Position numbers and translations under genes: made by a program. A stretch of DNA of 20,160 nt from positions 1 to 20,160 of the forward strand of contig VSQE01000047.1 of assembly GCA_009775705.1 (NCBI GenBank), in the 5' to 3' direction. Numbering within the stretch: the first letter of the stretch is position 1; the number at the start of each line of letters is the position of its first letter. This document shows positions 6,381 to 14,050 of the stretch, piece by piece. The stretch comes from Prevotellamassilia sp. (GTDB lineage Bacteria > Bacteroidota > Bacteroidia > Bacteroidales > Bacteroidaceae). Under the pieces are notes generated by a model. The model saw nothing but the letters and a program-made list of their open reading frames with translations, made no database searches and was not told the DNA's origin.

Positions 6381-8249
6381 ATGAGAATTTCTTCTTTGTC
6401 CTTCCGGTTGGGACTGGCTTTTTTCGTTGCTGCGTTTTCGGCCGGCGCGCAGGACCTGACCGAACTGCAACAACGGAATCGCCTGAAGGTGCTGAGCTAT
6501 AACATCCGCAATGGGAAAGGGATGGATGAGCGGGCCGACTACCAGCGGACAGCCCGTGCCATTCGGAAATATGGTGCTGACGTTGTGGCTGTGCAGGAAG
6601 TGGACAGCGCCACGCAGCGCAGCAACGGCCGCTATGTGTTGGGCGAGATTGCGCGCGAGGCGCTGATGTTTCCCACCTTTGGTGCCGCCATGCCCTACGA
6701 CGGCGGAAAGTACGGGGTGGGAGTGCTGAGCCGCGAGCGGCCGCTGTCTGTGAGAAACGTGGCGTTGCCCGGTCGTGAGGAGCCCCGCACCCTGCTTGTG
6801 CTTGAGTTCGACCGCTATGTGTTGGGGTGTACCCATCTGTCGCTCAACGAGGAGGACCGTCTTGCCTCGCTTGCCCTGATCAGAAACGAGGCGGCCCGTG
6901 CGGACAAGCCTTTCGTCCTGGCGGGCGACTGGAATGACACCATCGGTTCGCGGCTGCTGAAGGACATTTGCACCGATTTCCAGATGGCCGGTAATCTGAA
7001 GACGGCAACCTATCCGGCCGACAAGCCGCAGGAACGTATCGACTTTGTTGCCCTTTACCAGCCTACGGCGGGAGCGATGCTTCCGTACGGGGCATGGGTG
7101 CCCGAAGAAAAAGCTGCCTCGGACCACCGGCCCGTGCTGGCGGAATTCCGCTTCCGCACTCCGGCCAAGGATCTGATCTATCATGCGCCTTATTTGCAGA
7201 ATCCGCGTCCCGACGGCATCACCGTCATGTTTCAGACCCGTGCCATCGCCCATAGCTGGGTGGAATACGGCACGGACACCCTGCATTTGCAGCGGGCGCG
7301 TGCCCTCGTAGGCGGACAGACGGCCTGCCACGACATAGAGAATAAAATCCGCCTGGAGGGTCTGGAGCCCGGACAGACCTATTACTATCGTGTGTGCTCG
7401 CAGGAAATCATCGACTACCGTGCCTATAGCAAGATTTTCGGCGAAACGGCCCGCAGCCCCTTCTATACTTTCACGTTGCCCGCCGCCGATACCGCGGACT
7501 TCACCGCCCTCATCATGAACGATCTGCACGAAACCACGGCTACCATCAAGGCTTTCAGCAAACTGGCCCGTACCATTCCGCATGATTTTGTCATCTTCAA
7601 CGGCGACTGCCTGCCCGAGCCTCCTTCGCGCAGCTATGCCCTGCATCACATCCATCAGCTTGCCGATGCCTTCGATGCCGCCCGCAAACCCGTTTTCTTC
7701 ATCCGCGGCAACCATGAGATCCGCAATGCCTGGTCTGCCGGTATGCCGGCTCTCTTCGATCAGCCCGGCGGACGCACCTACGGGGCCTTCAGCTGGGGCG
7801 ACACACGTTTCGTCTTGCTCGACTGCGGAGAGGACAAACCCGATGACCATTGGGTGTATTACGGCCTGAACGATTTTCTGAGGCTGCGTCAGGAGCAGGT
7901 GGATTTCCTGCAAACCGAGAAGGCCGGCCGTGAGTTCCGCAAGGCGGGCCGCTGTGTGCTTGTCCATCACATTCCAGTCTGGGGCAATACGGACAAATAC
8001 CGTCCCTGCACCGAACTTTGGGCTCCCGTGTTGCGGAAGATGCCCTTCGACATCGACATGGCGGCCCATACGCATGAGTTCCGTTATCATCCTGCCGGCA
8101 GTGAGGAGGGAAATCCCTTTCCTGTGGTCGTGGGCGGCGGACCTCGCCCCGGCGAGGCCACGTTGCTGGTGCTGACGCGCAAAGGCAAGAAAATGTGGCT
8201 GCGCGTCCTTGATGTCGAAGGCAAGGAACTGAAGCGCATGGAGCTTTGA
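6381..8249 (+). CDS. Secreted EEP nuclease/phosphatase fused to a calcineurin-like metallophosphatase
   Basis: A 622-residue exported protein with two phosphoesterase modules. Residues 1-24 form a signal peptide ending near AGAQ. Residues 35-258 are an endonuclease/exonuclease/phosphatase domain with all its landmarks: N41 (SYNIRN), E73 (QEVD), TH 151-152, GDWND (182-186) and SDH 247-249. Residues 264-368 look like a fibronectin-III or purple-acid-phosphatase-type beta domain (APYLQNPRPDGI at 269-280). Residues 374-600 are a calcineurin-like phosphoesterase with DLH (381-383), GD (408-409), GNHE (443-446), HH (529-530) and HTH (563-565). Both active sites look intact and the frame is continuous. 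The substrate is unknown; phosphorylated lipids, sugars or nucleic acids are all possible. It is a single gene with its own promoter. Confidence 0.88.
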   Translation: MRISSLSFRLGLAFFVAAFSAGAQDLTELQQRNRLKVLSYNIRNGKGMDERADYQRTARAIRKYGADVVAVQEVDSATQRSNGRYVLGEIAREALMFPTFGAAMPYDGGKYGVGVLSRERPLSVRNVALPGREEPRTLLVLEFDRYVLGCTHLSLNEEDRLASLALIRNEAARADKPFVLAGDWNDTIGSRLLKDICTDFQMAGNLKTATYPADKPQERIDFVALYQPTAGAMLPYGAWVPEEKAASDHRPVLAEFRFRTPAKDLIYHAPYLQNPRPDGITVMFQTRAIAHSWVEYGTDTLHLQRARALVGGQTACHDIENKIRLEGLEPGQTYYYRVCSQEIIDYRAYSKIFGETARSPFYTFTLPAADTADFTALIMNDLHETTATIKAFSKLARTIPHDFVIFNGDCLPEPPSRSYALHHIHQLADAFDAARKPVFFIRGNHEIRNAWSAGMPALFDQPGGRTYGAFSWGDTRFVLLDCGEDKPDDHWVYYGLNDFLRLRQEQVDFLQTEKAGREFRKAGRCVLVHHIPVWGNTDKYRPCTELWAPVLRKMPFDIDMAAHTHEFRYHPAGSEEGNPFPVVVGGGPRPGEATLLVLTRKGKKMWLRVLDVEGKELKRMEL

Positions 8250-8297
8250 GAGAAAGAATAGAGATTGGATCTGTAAGACCCGTAGAACTAATTAGTC

Positions 8298-8347
8298 AAA
8301 TAGCAGCCTGCCTGCCGGTATAAAAGCCGGCAGGCAGGCTGCTATTT
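8298..8347 (+). terminator. Perfect 21-bp inverted repeat, probable terminator
   Basis: Bases 8298-8318 pair with 8327-8347 without mismatch around an 8-nt loop (TATAAAAG). The stem is GC-rich at its tip and A/T at its base, so the transcript ends in GCUAUUU. It lies 48 bp after the stop of the upstream gene and only 13 bp before the sulP -7 box. Termination is the simplest reading, but an operator role is possible because the right arm overlaps the expected -33 region. Confidence 0.7.
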
Positions 8348-8360
8348 GCTAAAATATGTG

Positions 8361-8368
8361 TACCTTTG
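8361..8368 (+). promoter_or_regulatory. -7 box of sulP
   Basis: TACCTTTG is an exact match to TAnnTTTG. Transcription would begin near 8375, about 50 nt before the ATG at 8425. No TTTG is seen at the right distance for a -33 box, because that space is occupied by the hairpin arm. Confidence 0.55.
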
Positions 8369-8424
8369 CACCTCAAATTAAAAAGTTTTCACAAAAACTT
8401 CATGGAATAATCAATAGTTATTAT

Positions 8425-10116
8425 ATGAAAGATTTGCATTTTGCTCCCCGTCTGTTCAAGGATCTCAGACATTACAGCCAGGAGAAGTTCGCGGCCGATG
8501 CCATGGCCGGGCTCATCGTCGGCATCGTGGCCTTGCCGTTGGCCATTGCTTTCGGTATAGCTTCGGGCGTATCGCCTGAGAAAGGTATCATCACGGCCAT
8601 CGTGGCCGGTTTCATCATCTCCGCGCTGGGTGGCAGCCGTGTGCAGATAGGCGGTCCTACGGGGGCCTTTATCGTCATTATCTACGGGATTATCCAGCAG
8701 TTCGGGCTTTCGGGGCTGATGGTTGCCACGATGCTGGCCGGTCTGTTCCTGATCTTGTTGGGCGTGTTCCGGCTGGGCACCATCATCAAGTTCATTCCCT
8801 ATCCCATTGTGGTGGGTTTCACGAGCGGTATCGCAGTGACGATCTTCACCACCCAGATCAAGGATCTCTTCGGGCTGACTATCGAGGACTTGCCGGCGGA
8901 TTTCATTTCCAAATGGGGCGCCTACGTCACGCATTTCGACACGGTGGACTGGCCTTCGGCTGCCGTGGGCCTGCTGAGCATTCTGCTGATAGCCCTTACT
9001 CCGAAGGTGTCGAAGAAGGTGCCCGGATCGCTGGTGGCCATTCTGGTCATGACAGTGGCCGTTTATCTGCTGAAGACGCAAGCCGGCATCACAACGGTGA
9101 AGACTATCGGCGACTATTATCCCGATATCCGTGCGCAGATTCCGGCCCTGAGTGTGCCCGATGTGACGTGGCAGCAGGTAAAGATGCTTTTCCCTACGGC
9201 CCTGACCATCGCCGTGCTGGGAGCCATCGAGTCCTTGCTCTCGGCCACTGTGGCGGACGGTGTGTGCGGTGACCACCATGATTCCAATCAGGAACTTATC
9301 GGGCAGGGTATCGCCAACCTCTGTACGCCGCTCTTCGGAGGTATTCCCGCCACGGGAGCCATTGCCCGCACCATGACGAACATCAACAACGGCGGCCGCA
9401 CGCCTGTGGCCGGACTGATCCATGCGTTGGTGCTGTTGCTGATATTTCTGGTGCTGATGCCGCTGGCTGCTTATATCCCGATGGCCTGTCTGGCCGGTGT
9501 GCTGGTCATCGTCTCGTACAACATGAGCGGCTGGCGTACGTTCCGCGAGCTGATGAAGAACCCCAAGAGCGACATCACTGTGCTTTTCATCACTTTCCTG
9601 CTCACGGTGGTTTTCGACCTGACCGTAGCTATCGAGGTGGGGCTGGTCATTGCCTGTCTGCTGTTTATGAAACGTATGGCCGAGACTACGCAGATCTCCG
9701 TCATTGCCGATGAGATCGACCCCAATGAGGAAAGCGACGTGCAGTTGCACGAGGAGCATCTTATCATTCCCGAGGGAGTGGAGGTCTACGAAATCAACGG
9801 ACCTTATTTCTTCGGCATTGCCAACAAGTTCGAGGAGCTGATGGCTTCTATGGACAACCATCCGAAGGTGCGTGTCATCCGTATGCGCCGTGTTCCGTTC
9901 ATCGACTCTACGGGCATCCATAATTTGCAGAACCTCTGCGTCATGAGCCATCGCGAGGGGACGCACATCGTTCTTTCGGGTGTTACGCCGAATGTGTATG
10001 CCGTGCTGGAACATGCCGGTTTCTGCAAACTGCTGGGTAAGGACCATATCTGTCCCAACATCAATGTGGCGCTGGACCGTGCCGCCGCCATAGTGGAACG
10101 TTGCGGGAAGGACTGA
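8425..10116 (+). CDS. SulP-family inorganic anion transporter with STAS domain
   Basis: A 563-residue SLC26/SulP transporter. The N-terminal 410 residues or so contain many hydrophobic spans with family hallmarks: an early span with GIVALPLAIAFGIASG, then GGPTGAF, and the FGGIPATGAIARTMTNINNG segment at about 304-323. A cytoplasmic STAS domain covers about 448-555, with the FIDSTGI phospho-site-like loop near 492-498. Members carry sulfate, bicarbonate or dicarboxylates; the sequence does not decide which. The frame is open from ATG 8356, but that codon precedes the -7 box at 8361, so its N-terminal 23 residues cannot be translated from this promoter. ATG 8425 (MKDLHFAP) is the better start. 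It is monocistronic, convergent with the leu operon. Confidence 0.92.
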   Translation: MKDLHFAPRLFKDLRHYSQEKFAADAMAGLIVGIVALPLAIAFGIASGVSPEKGIITAIVAGFIISALGGSRVQIGGPTGAFIVIIYGIIQQFGLSGLMVATMLAGLFLILLGVFRLGTIIKFIPYPIVVGFTSGIAVTIFTTQIKDLFGLTIEDLPADFISKWGAYVTHFDTVDWPSAAVGLLSILLIALTPKVSKKVPGSLVAILVMTVAVYLLKTQAGITTVKTIGDYYPDIRAQIPALSVPDVTWQQVKMLFPTALTIAVLGAIESLLSATVADGVCGDHHDSNQELIGQGIANLCTPLFGGIPATGAIARTMTNINNGGRTPVAGLIHALVLLLIFLVLMPLAAYIPMACLAGVLVIVSYNMSGWRTFRELMKNPKSDITVLFITFLLTVVFDLTVAIEVGLVIACLLFMKRMAETTQISVIADEIDPNEESDVQLHEEHLIIPEGVEVYEINGPYFFGIANKFEELMASMDNHPKVRVIRMRRVPFIDSTGIHNLQNLCVMSHREGTHIVLSGVTPNVYAVLEHAGFCKLLGKDHICPNINVALDRAAAIVERCGKD

Positions 10117-10135
10117 GCCTTTCTTCTTTCGTCTC

Positions 10136-10183
10136 ACGTCAAAGGCCCTGACAGGAAAAATCCTCTGTCAGGGCCTTTGACGT
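10136..10183. terminator. Bidirectional terminator between sulP and leu operon
   Basis: Bases 10136-10154 and 10165-10183 form a perfect 19-bp stem with a 10-nt A-rich loop. It lies 19 bp after the sulP stop and 29 bp after the last leu-operon stop on the other strand, so it can serve both. Classical T tracts are short or missing on both sides. Confidence 0.75.
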
Positions 10184-10212
10184 AAGGGGGGGAAGGGAAA
10201 AGCCGTTCTTTT

Positions 10213-11745
10213 TCAGAAACTCTCTTCGATGAGGTTCAGCATCTTGATGGTCGCTTTGACGGCGGCCTCGGTCTGGTCGGCATCAAGTCCGCGGGTGCGG
10301 AACGTCTTCCCGTTGAACTGCCACGTGATGATGGCCTGGACAAAGGCATCCGTGCGTCCGCCGGGCGGGATGGTCACATAGTAGCCCGTGAGTTGGGGGA
10401 AGGGGCGGTGGAGCCGTTCCTTGTAAATGCTGCGCAGGCCGCGCATGAAGGCGTCGTATTGTCCGTCGCCGCTGGCATTCGTCTCGTAGGCCTGTCCGTC
10501 GATCTCTATTTTCAGCGAGGCCGCAGGTTTCAGTCCGTAGGCCGTCGTCACCAGATAGCTCACCAGTTTCACCCGCGATTCTGGAATGTCGTGTTTCAGC
10601 ACGTCAGCCACGATGAAGGGCAGGTCGTCCTGCGTCATCACCTCTTTCTTGTCGCCCAGTTCAATGATGCGTTGCGTTACGCGCCGCGTCTGTTCCGGTG
10701 TCAGTTCCAGTCCGTAGCTCTCCAGATTTTTCAGGATGTTCGCTTTCCCGCTGGTCTTTCCCAGCGCGTATTCCCTTTCGCGGCCGAAACGTTCGGGCAG
10801 GAGTGCGTTCTGGTAAAGACCTTTCTTGCTGTCGCCGTCGGCATGTACGCCGGCCACTTGTGTGAAGACATATTCGCCCACGATGGGCTTGTTGCCCGGA
10901 ACAGCCACGCCCGAGTAGCCTTCTACCAGCCGGCTGACCTCGAAGAGCTGGCTTTCGTCGATGCCCGTCTTCGTGGAGAAATGGTCGTGCAGGATGGCCT
11001 GTACGCTGGCCAGCGGAGCGTTTCCCGCCCGTTCGCCCAGTCCGTTGACGGCGGTGTGTATGCCGCGGCATCCGCACAGAATGGCGGCGGACACGTTGGC
11101 GATGGCCAGGTCGTAGTCATTGTGGGCGTGGAAGTCGAAATGCAAGTCAGGGTAGCGTTTGCGCATCTTGCGCAGATACTCCACGGCCGTCAGGGGATCG
11201 AGTACGCCGAGCGTGTCGGGCAACATGAAGCGTCGTATGTCCGTCTGCCGAAGTGCGTCGACCAGCGCGAATACATAGTCCGGATCCTTCATCCCGTTGG
11301 ACCAGTCTTCCAGATAGACGTTGACGGCGATGTCCTGCCGGCAGGCGTAATCCACCTCGCGGAGGATGTCGGCAATGTGTTGCTCCGGCGATTTCTTCAA
11401 CTGGTATTCGCAGTGCCGGCGCGAGCCTTTGCAGAGCAGGTTGATGACACGGCCGCCGCAAGAGCGGATCCAGTCGACGGAAGTATGATTGTCCACGAAT
11501 CCCAGCACCTCCACGCGGTCCAGCAGTCGGTGCTTTGCGGCCCAGGCGCAGATGTCGCTCACGGCCTTGTGCTCGCCTTCCGAGACCCGTGCCGAGGCCA
11601 CCTCGATGCGGTGTACCCTGACATCGCGCAGCAGTGTCTTGGCGATGTGCAGTTTCTCCTCCGGCAGGAACGACACTCCGCTGGTCTGTTCGCCGTCGCG
11701 GAGGGTCGTGTCCATGATTTCTATCAGGCGTTTTTCTTTTCCCAT
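10213..11745 (-). CDS. LeuA2/CimA-like 2-isopropylmalate or citramalate synthase
   Basis: A 510-residue member of the DRE-TIM metallolyase superfamily, which joins acetyl-CoA to a 2-oxoacid. It shows DTTLRDGEQ (12-20), the metal-binding HAHND (206-210), NGLGERAGN (234-242), and FTQVAGVHADGD (294-305). A C-terminal LeuA-type regulatory domain spans about 385-505, normally the site of feedback inhibition. It is clearly a paralogue of, not a copy of, the LeuA at the head of the operon. Substrate could be 2-ketoisovalerate (a second isopropylmalate synthase) or pyruvate (citramalate, for isoleucine). ATG 11745 overlaps the leuD stop by 22 bp and keeps the first beta strand (LIEIMD), so it is preferred over ATG 11715. 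Confidence 0.85.
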   Translation of the reverse strand: MGKEKRLIEIMDTTLRDGEQTSGVSFLPEEKLHIAKTLLRDVRVHRIEVASARVSEGEHKAVSDICAWAAKHRLLDRVEVLGFVDNHTSVDWIRSCGGRVINLLCKGSRRHCEYQLKKSPEQHIADILREVDYACRQDIAVNVYLEDWSNGMKDPDYVFALVDALRQTDIRRFMLPDTLGVLDPLTAVEYLRKMRKRYPDLHFDFHAHNDYDLAIANVSAAILCGCRGIHTAVNGLGERAGNAPLASVQAILHDHFSTKTGIDESQLFEVSRLVEGYSGVAVPGNKPIVGEYVFTQVAGVHADGDSKKGLYQNALLPERFGREREYALGKTSGKANILKNLESYGLELTPEQTRRVTQRIIELGDKKEVMTQDDLPFIVADVLKHDIPESRVKLVSYLVTTAYGLKPAASLKIEIDGQAYETNASGDGQYDAFMRGLRSIYKERLHRPFPQLTGYYVTIPPGGRTDAFVQAIITWQFNGKTFRTRGLDADQTEAAVKATIKMLNLIEESF

Positions 11746-12311
11746 TCTTCGATCTTTGCCTGATTTTCCAAAAGGAAGTCTATGTCGTCGAGCGCGTTCA
11801 TCAGACAGTATTTTTTATAGCCGTTGATGTCGAAGTGTTCGCTTTGGCCTGTAGCCTCGTTGGTGACGGTCTGTTCGGGCACGTTCACTGTTACCAGTGT
11901 CTTCGGGTCTGCCTGTATGCTGCCGAAAAGTTCTGTCAGGAAGTCCTCGCTTACGACGACGGGCAGCACGAAGTTGTTCAGTTCGTTCTGTTTGTGGATG
12001 TCGGCGAAGAAACTGCTCACCACCACGCGGAAGCCATAACCGGCAATGGCCCAGGCGGCATGCTCGCGGCTCGACCCGCAGCCGAAGTTCTTGCCGGCCA
12101 CCAGTATCTCGCCCGAGTAGGTGGGATCGTTCAGTACGAAGTCTCTTTTCGTTCCGTCGGCGTTGTAGCGCCAGTCGCGGAAGAGGTTGTCGCCGAATCC
12201 CTCCTTGTCTGTCGCTTTCAGGAAGCGGGCCGGGATGATCTGGTCTGTGTCCACATTTTCAAGAGGCAGGGGCACACAGGTGCTTTTTATGATGTCGAAT
12301 TTCTGTTTCAT
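11724..12311 (-). CDS. leuD: 3-isopropylmalate dehydratase small subunit LeuD
   Basis: LeuD forms the swivelling domain of isopropylmalate isomerase with LeuC. The 195-residue product has NVDTDQIIPARFL (19-31) and the substrate loop FGCGSSREHAAWA (76-88). The frame is open from ATG 12350, which overlaps the leuC stop as ATGA, but the 13 added residues (MKCLSALK...) do not resemble LeuD. Family members start near MKQKF, so 12311 is chosen, leaving a 35-bp gap to leuC. The 3' end overlaps the next gene by 22 bp, suggesting coupled translation. Confidence 0.93.
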   Translation of the reverse strand: MKQKFDIIKSTCVPLPLENVDTDQIIPARFLKATDKEGFGDNLFRDWRYNADGTKRDFVLNDPTYSGEILVAGKNFGCGSSREHAAWAIAGYGFRVVVSSFFADIHKQNELNNFVLPVVVSEDFLTELFGSIQADPKTLVTVNVPEQTVTNEATGQSEHFDINGYKKYCLMNALDDIDFLLENQAKIEEWEKKNA

Positions 12312-12346
12312 GATAGGGGATATGTGTTTTAGGGCGGAGAGACATT

Positions 12347-13723
12347 TCATAACAGGTCGCGCGGGTCGGTGATTACTCCCGTCACCGCCGCTGCCGCCGC
12401 CATGAGCGGCGAGGCCAGACAGGTGCGTGCTCCCGGTCCCTGGCGGCCTTCAAAGTTTCGGTTGCTGGTAGAGACGCTGAGTTTGCCGGCCGGAATCTTG
12501 TCGTCGTTCATGGCCAGACAGGCCGAACAGCCCGGTTGCCGGATTTCGAAGCCTGCCGCCTCCAGCTCCTTGTCAATGCCCTCTTCCCGGATTTGTTCCA
12601 GCACCTTCCACGATCCCGGAACGAGCCATGCCGTCACGCCGTCCGCCTTTTTGCGGCCTCGGGCAATCGAGGCAAAGGCGCGGAAGTCTTCGATGCGTCC
12701 GTTGGTACAGGCTCCCAGAAAGACATAGTCCACGGTTTTCCCCGTCATCTGCTCGCCGGCCTGGAACTGCATGTACTCCAGCGCTTTCTCGTCCGAGGCC
12801 GAAGCCGGTTCCGGAATGGTCTGCGAGATGCCGATGCCCATGCCCGGGTTGGTGCCGTAGGTAATCATCGGTTCTATGTCCGCGGCGTCGAATGTCTCCT
12901 CGCGGTCGAATACCGCATCCTCGCCGCTTTTCAGGGTACTCCATTCGGCCACGGCCTTCTCCCACGCTTCGCCTTTCGGCGCGTAGGGGCGTCCCTTGAT
13001 GTATTCGAATGTCACTTCGTCCGGGGCGATGAAGCCACCGCGGGCGCCCATCTCTATCGAGAGGTTGCAGAGCGTGAGCCGTCCTTCCATCGACAGATTG
13101 CGTACCGCTTCGCCGGCGTATTCCACGAAATAGCCCGTGGCACCGCTCGTTGTGATCTTGCTCATGATGTACAGGGCCACGTCCTTGGCCGTCACGCCCC
13201 TGTTCAGTGTTCCGTTTACGGTGATGCGCATCGAGCGGGGTTTGGCCTGTAGGATGCACTGCGAGGCCAGCACCATCTCAACCTCGCTCGTGCCGATGCC
13301 GAAGGCCACGGCTCCCATTGCGCCGTGTGTCGAGGTGTGTGAGTCGCCGCATACGATTGTCATGCCCGGCAGCGACAGTCCCTGTTCCGGACCCACCACG
13401 TGTATCACTCCGTTGTTCCGGTCGAACATCCCGAAGTGCGTCAGTCCGAAGTCGCGGGCATTTTGGGCCAGCGTGTCCACTTGCCGGCGCGAGACGGGGT
13501 CTGCTATCGGCTTGTCCTGGTCGTGGGTTGGTGTGTTGTGGTCCGGCATGCAGAATATCTGTTGCGGCCGCAGGCATTTCAGTCCGCGCGCCCTCATTCC
13601 CGCAAAGGCCTGCGGGCTGGTCACCTCGTGACAGTAGAGGCGGTCAATGTACAGTTGGGTAGGGCCGTCCTCAACGATTTGTACGACGTGCTTGTCCCAG
13701 ATTTTGTCGAATAAGGTATTCAT
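12347..13723 (-). CDS. leuC: 3-isopropylmalate dehydratase large subunit LeuC
   Basis: LeuC is the iron-sulfur, aconitase-type subunit that, with LeuD, converts 2- to 3-isopropylmalate. At 458 residues the length is normal. The three 4Fe-4S ligands are visible: C339 in FLGACTNGR, and C399 and C402 in GCSAC. Other family blocks are MPDHNTPTHD (59-68), CGDSHTSTHGAMG (125-137) and NRNFEGRQGPGARTCLASP (421-439). It begins 30 bp after the small membrane protein gene and is followed by leuD. Confidence 0.96.
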   Translation of the reverse strand: MNTLFDKIWDKHVVQIVEDGPTQLYIDRLYCHEVTSPQAFAGMRARGLKCLRPQQIFCMPDHNTPTHDQDKPIADPVSRRQVDTLAQNARDFGLTHFGMFDRNNGVIHVVGPEQGLSLPGMTIVCGDSHTSTHGAMGAVAFGIGTSEVEMVLASQCILQAKPRSMRITVNGTLNRGVTAKDVALYIMSKITTSGATGYFVEYAGEAVRNLSMEGRLTLCNLSIEMGARGGFIAPDEVTFEYIKGRPYAPKGEAWEKAVAEWSTLKSGEDAVFDREETFDAADIEPMITYGTNPGMGIGISQTIPEPASASDEKALEYMQFQAGEQMTGKTVDYVFLGACTNGRIEDFRAFASIARGRKKADGVTAWLVPGSWKVLEQIREEGIDKELEAAGFEIRQPGCSACLAMNDDKIPAGKLSVSTSNRNFEGRQGPGARTCLASPLMAAAAAVTGVITDPRDLL

Positions 13724-13753
13724 GGGCTATGGCTGTTTTGTTGTTTGGTCTGG

Positions 13754-14038
13754 TTAGAAAAGAAGATATACGTCTGCCGCGGTCAGCGCGGCTCCTGCGG
13801 CGGCCAGCACAAAGCCCGTCTTTCCGAATCCCCGGCGGTAAAAGTCCAGGCTGACGAAGAAGAGCACCACCGGTGCCACCCACAGCAGTTGTGTCAGTAC
13901 GTATAGCAGGAAACCGGTTGCCTTGTCCGTGCCTGTACCGAAAGGCGCTACGCCGCCGAACAGATAGAACGGGCAGAACAATACCGGGGCCAGGCTGATG
14001 CCGGCCAGTGCGAGCATCCATTTGGGAATCTCTTTCAT
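13754..14038 (-). CDS. Small hydrophobic protein of unknown function in the leu operon
   Basis: A 94-residue protein I do not recognise. It has three likely membrane segments, at about 5-28, 40-63 and 72-93, with a basic turn YRRGFGK (67-73) between the second and third, and almost no soluble part. It lies 12 bp after the leuA stop and 30 bp before leuC, all on one strand, so it should be cotranscribed with leucine biosynthesis genes. Base composition matches its neighbours. A transport or membrane-accessory role is possible but nothing in the sequence shows it. The tight spacing and full open frame make it a credible gene. Confidence 0.75.
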   Translation of the reverse strand: MKEIPKWMLALAGISLAPVLFCPFYLFGGVAPFGTGTDKATGFLLYVLTQLLWVAPVVLFFVSLDFYRRGFGKTGFVLAAAGAALTAADVYLLF

Positions 14039-14050
14039 GGTCCGAAGGGT

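Noticed and set aside
6348..8090. 580-codon frame antisense to the phosphoesterase fusion
   Set aside because: The plus-strand product has complete catalytic motifs across the same region; the antisense protein is low complexity with no recognisable domain.
8356..8424. N-terminal extension of SulP from ATG 8356
   Set aside because: The -7 box at 8361-8368 lies inside it, so transcripts begin downstream of that codon.
8389..10137. 582-codon frame antisense to sulP
   Set aside because: Composition rich in His, Gln, Asp and Arg is typical of a shadow of membrane-protein codons; the SulP frame explains the region.
12312..12350. LeuD start at ATG 12350 overlapping the leuC stop
   Set aside because: The 13 extra residues do not match LeuD; the family start is at MKQKF. 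The ATGA overlap is noted as a possible coupling signal.
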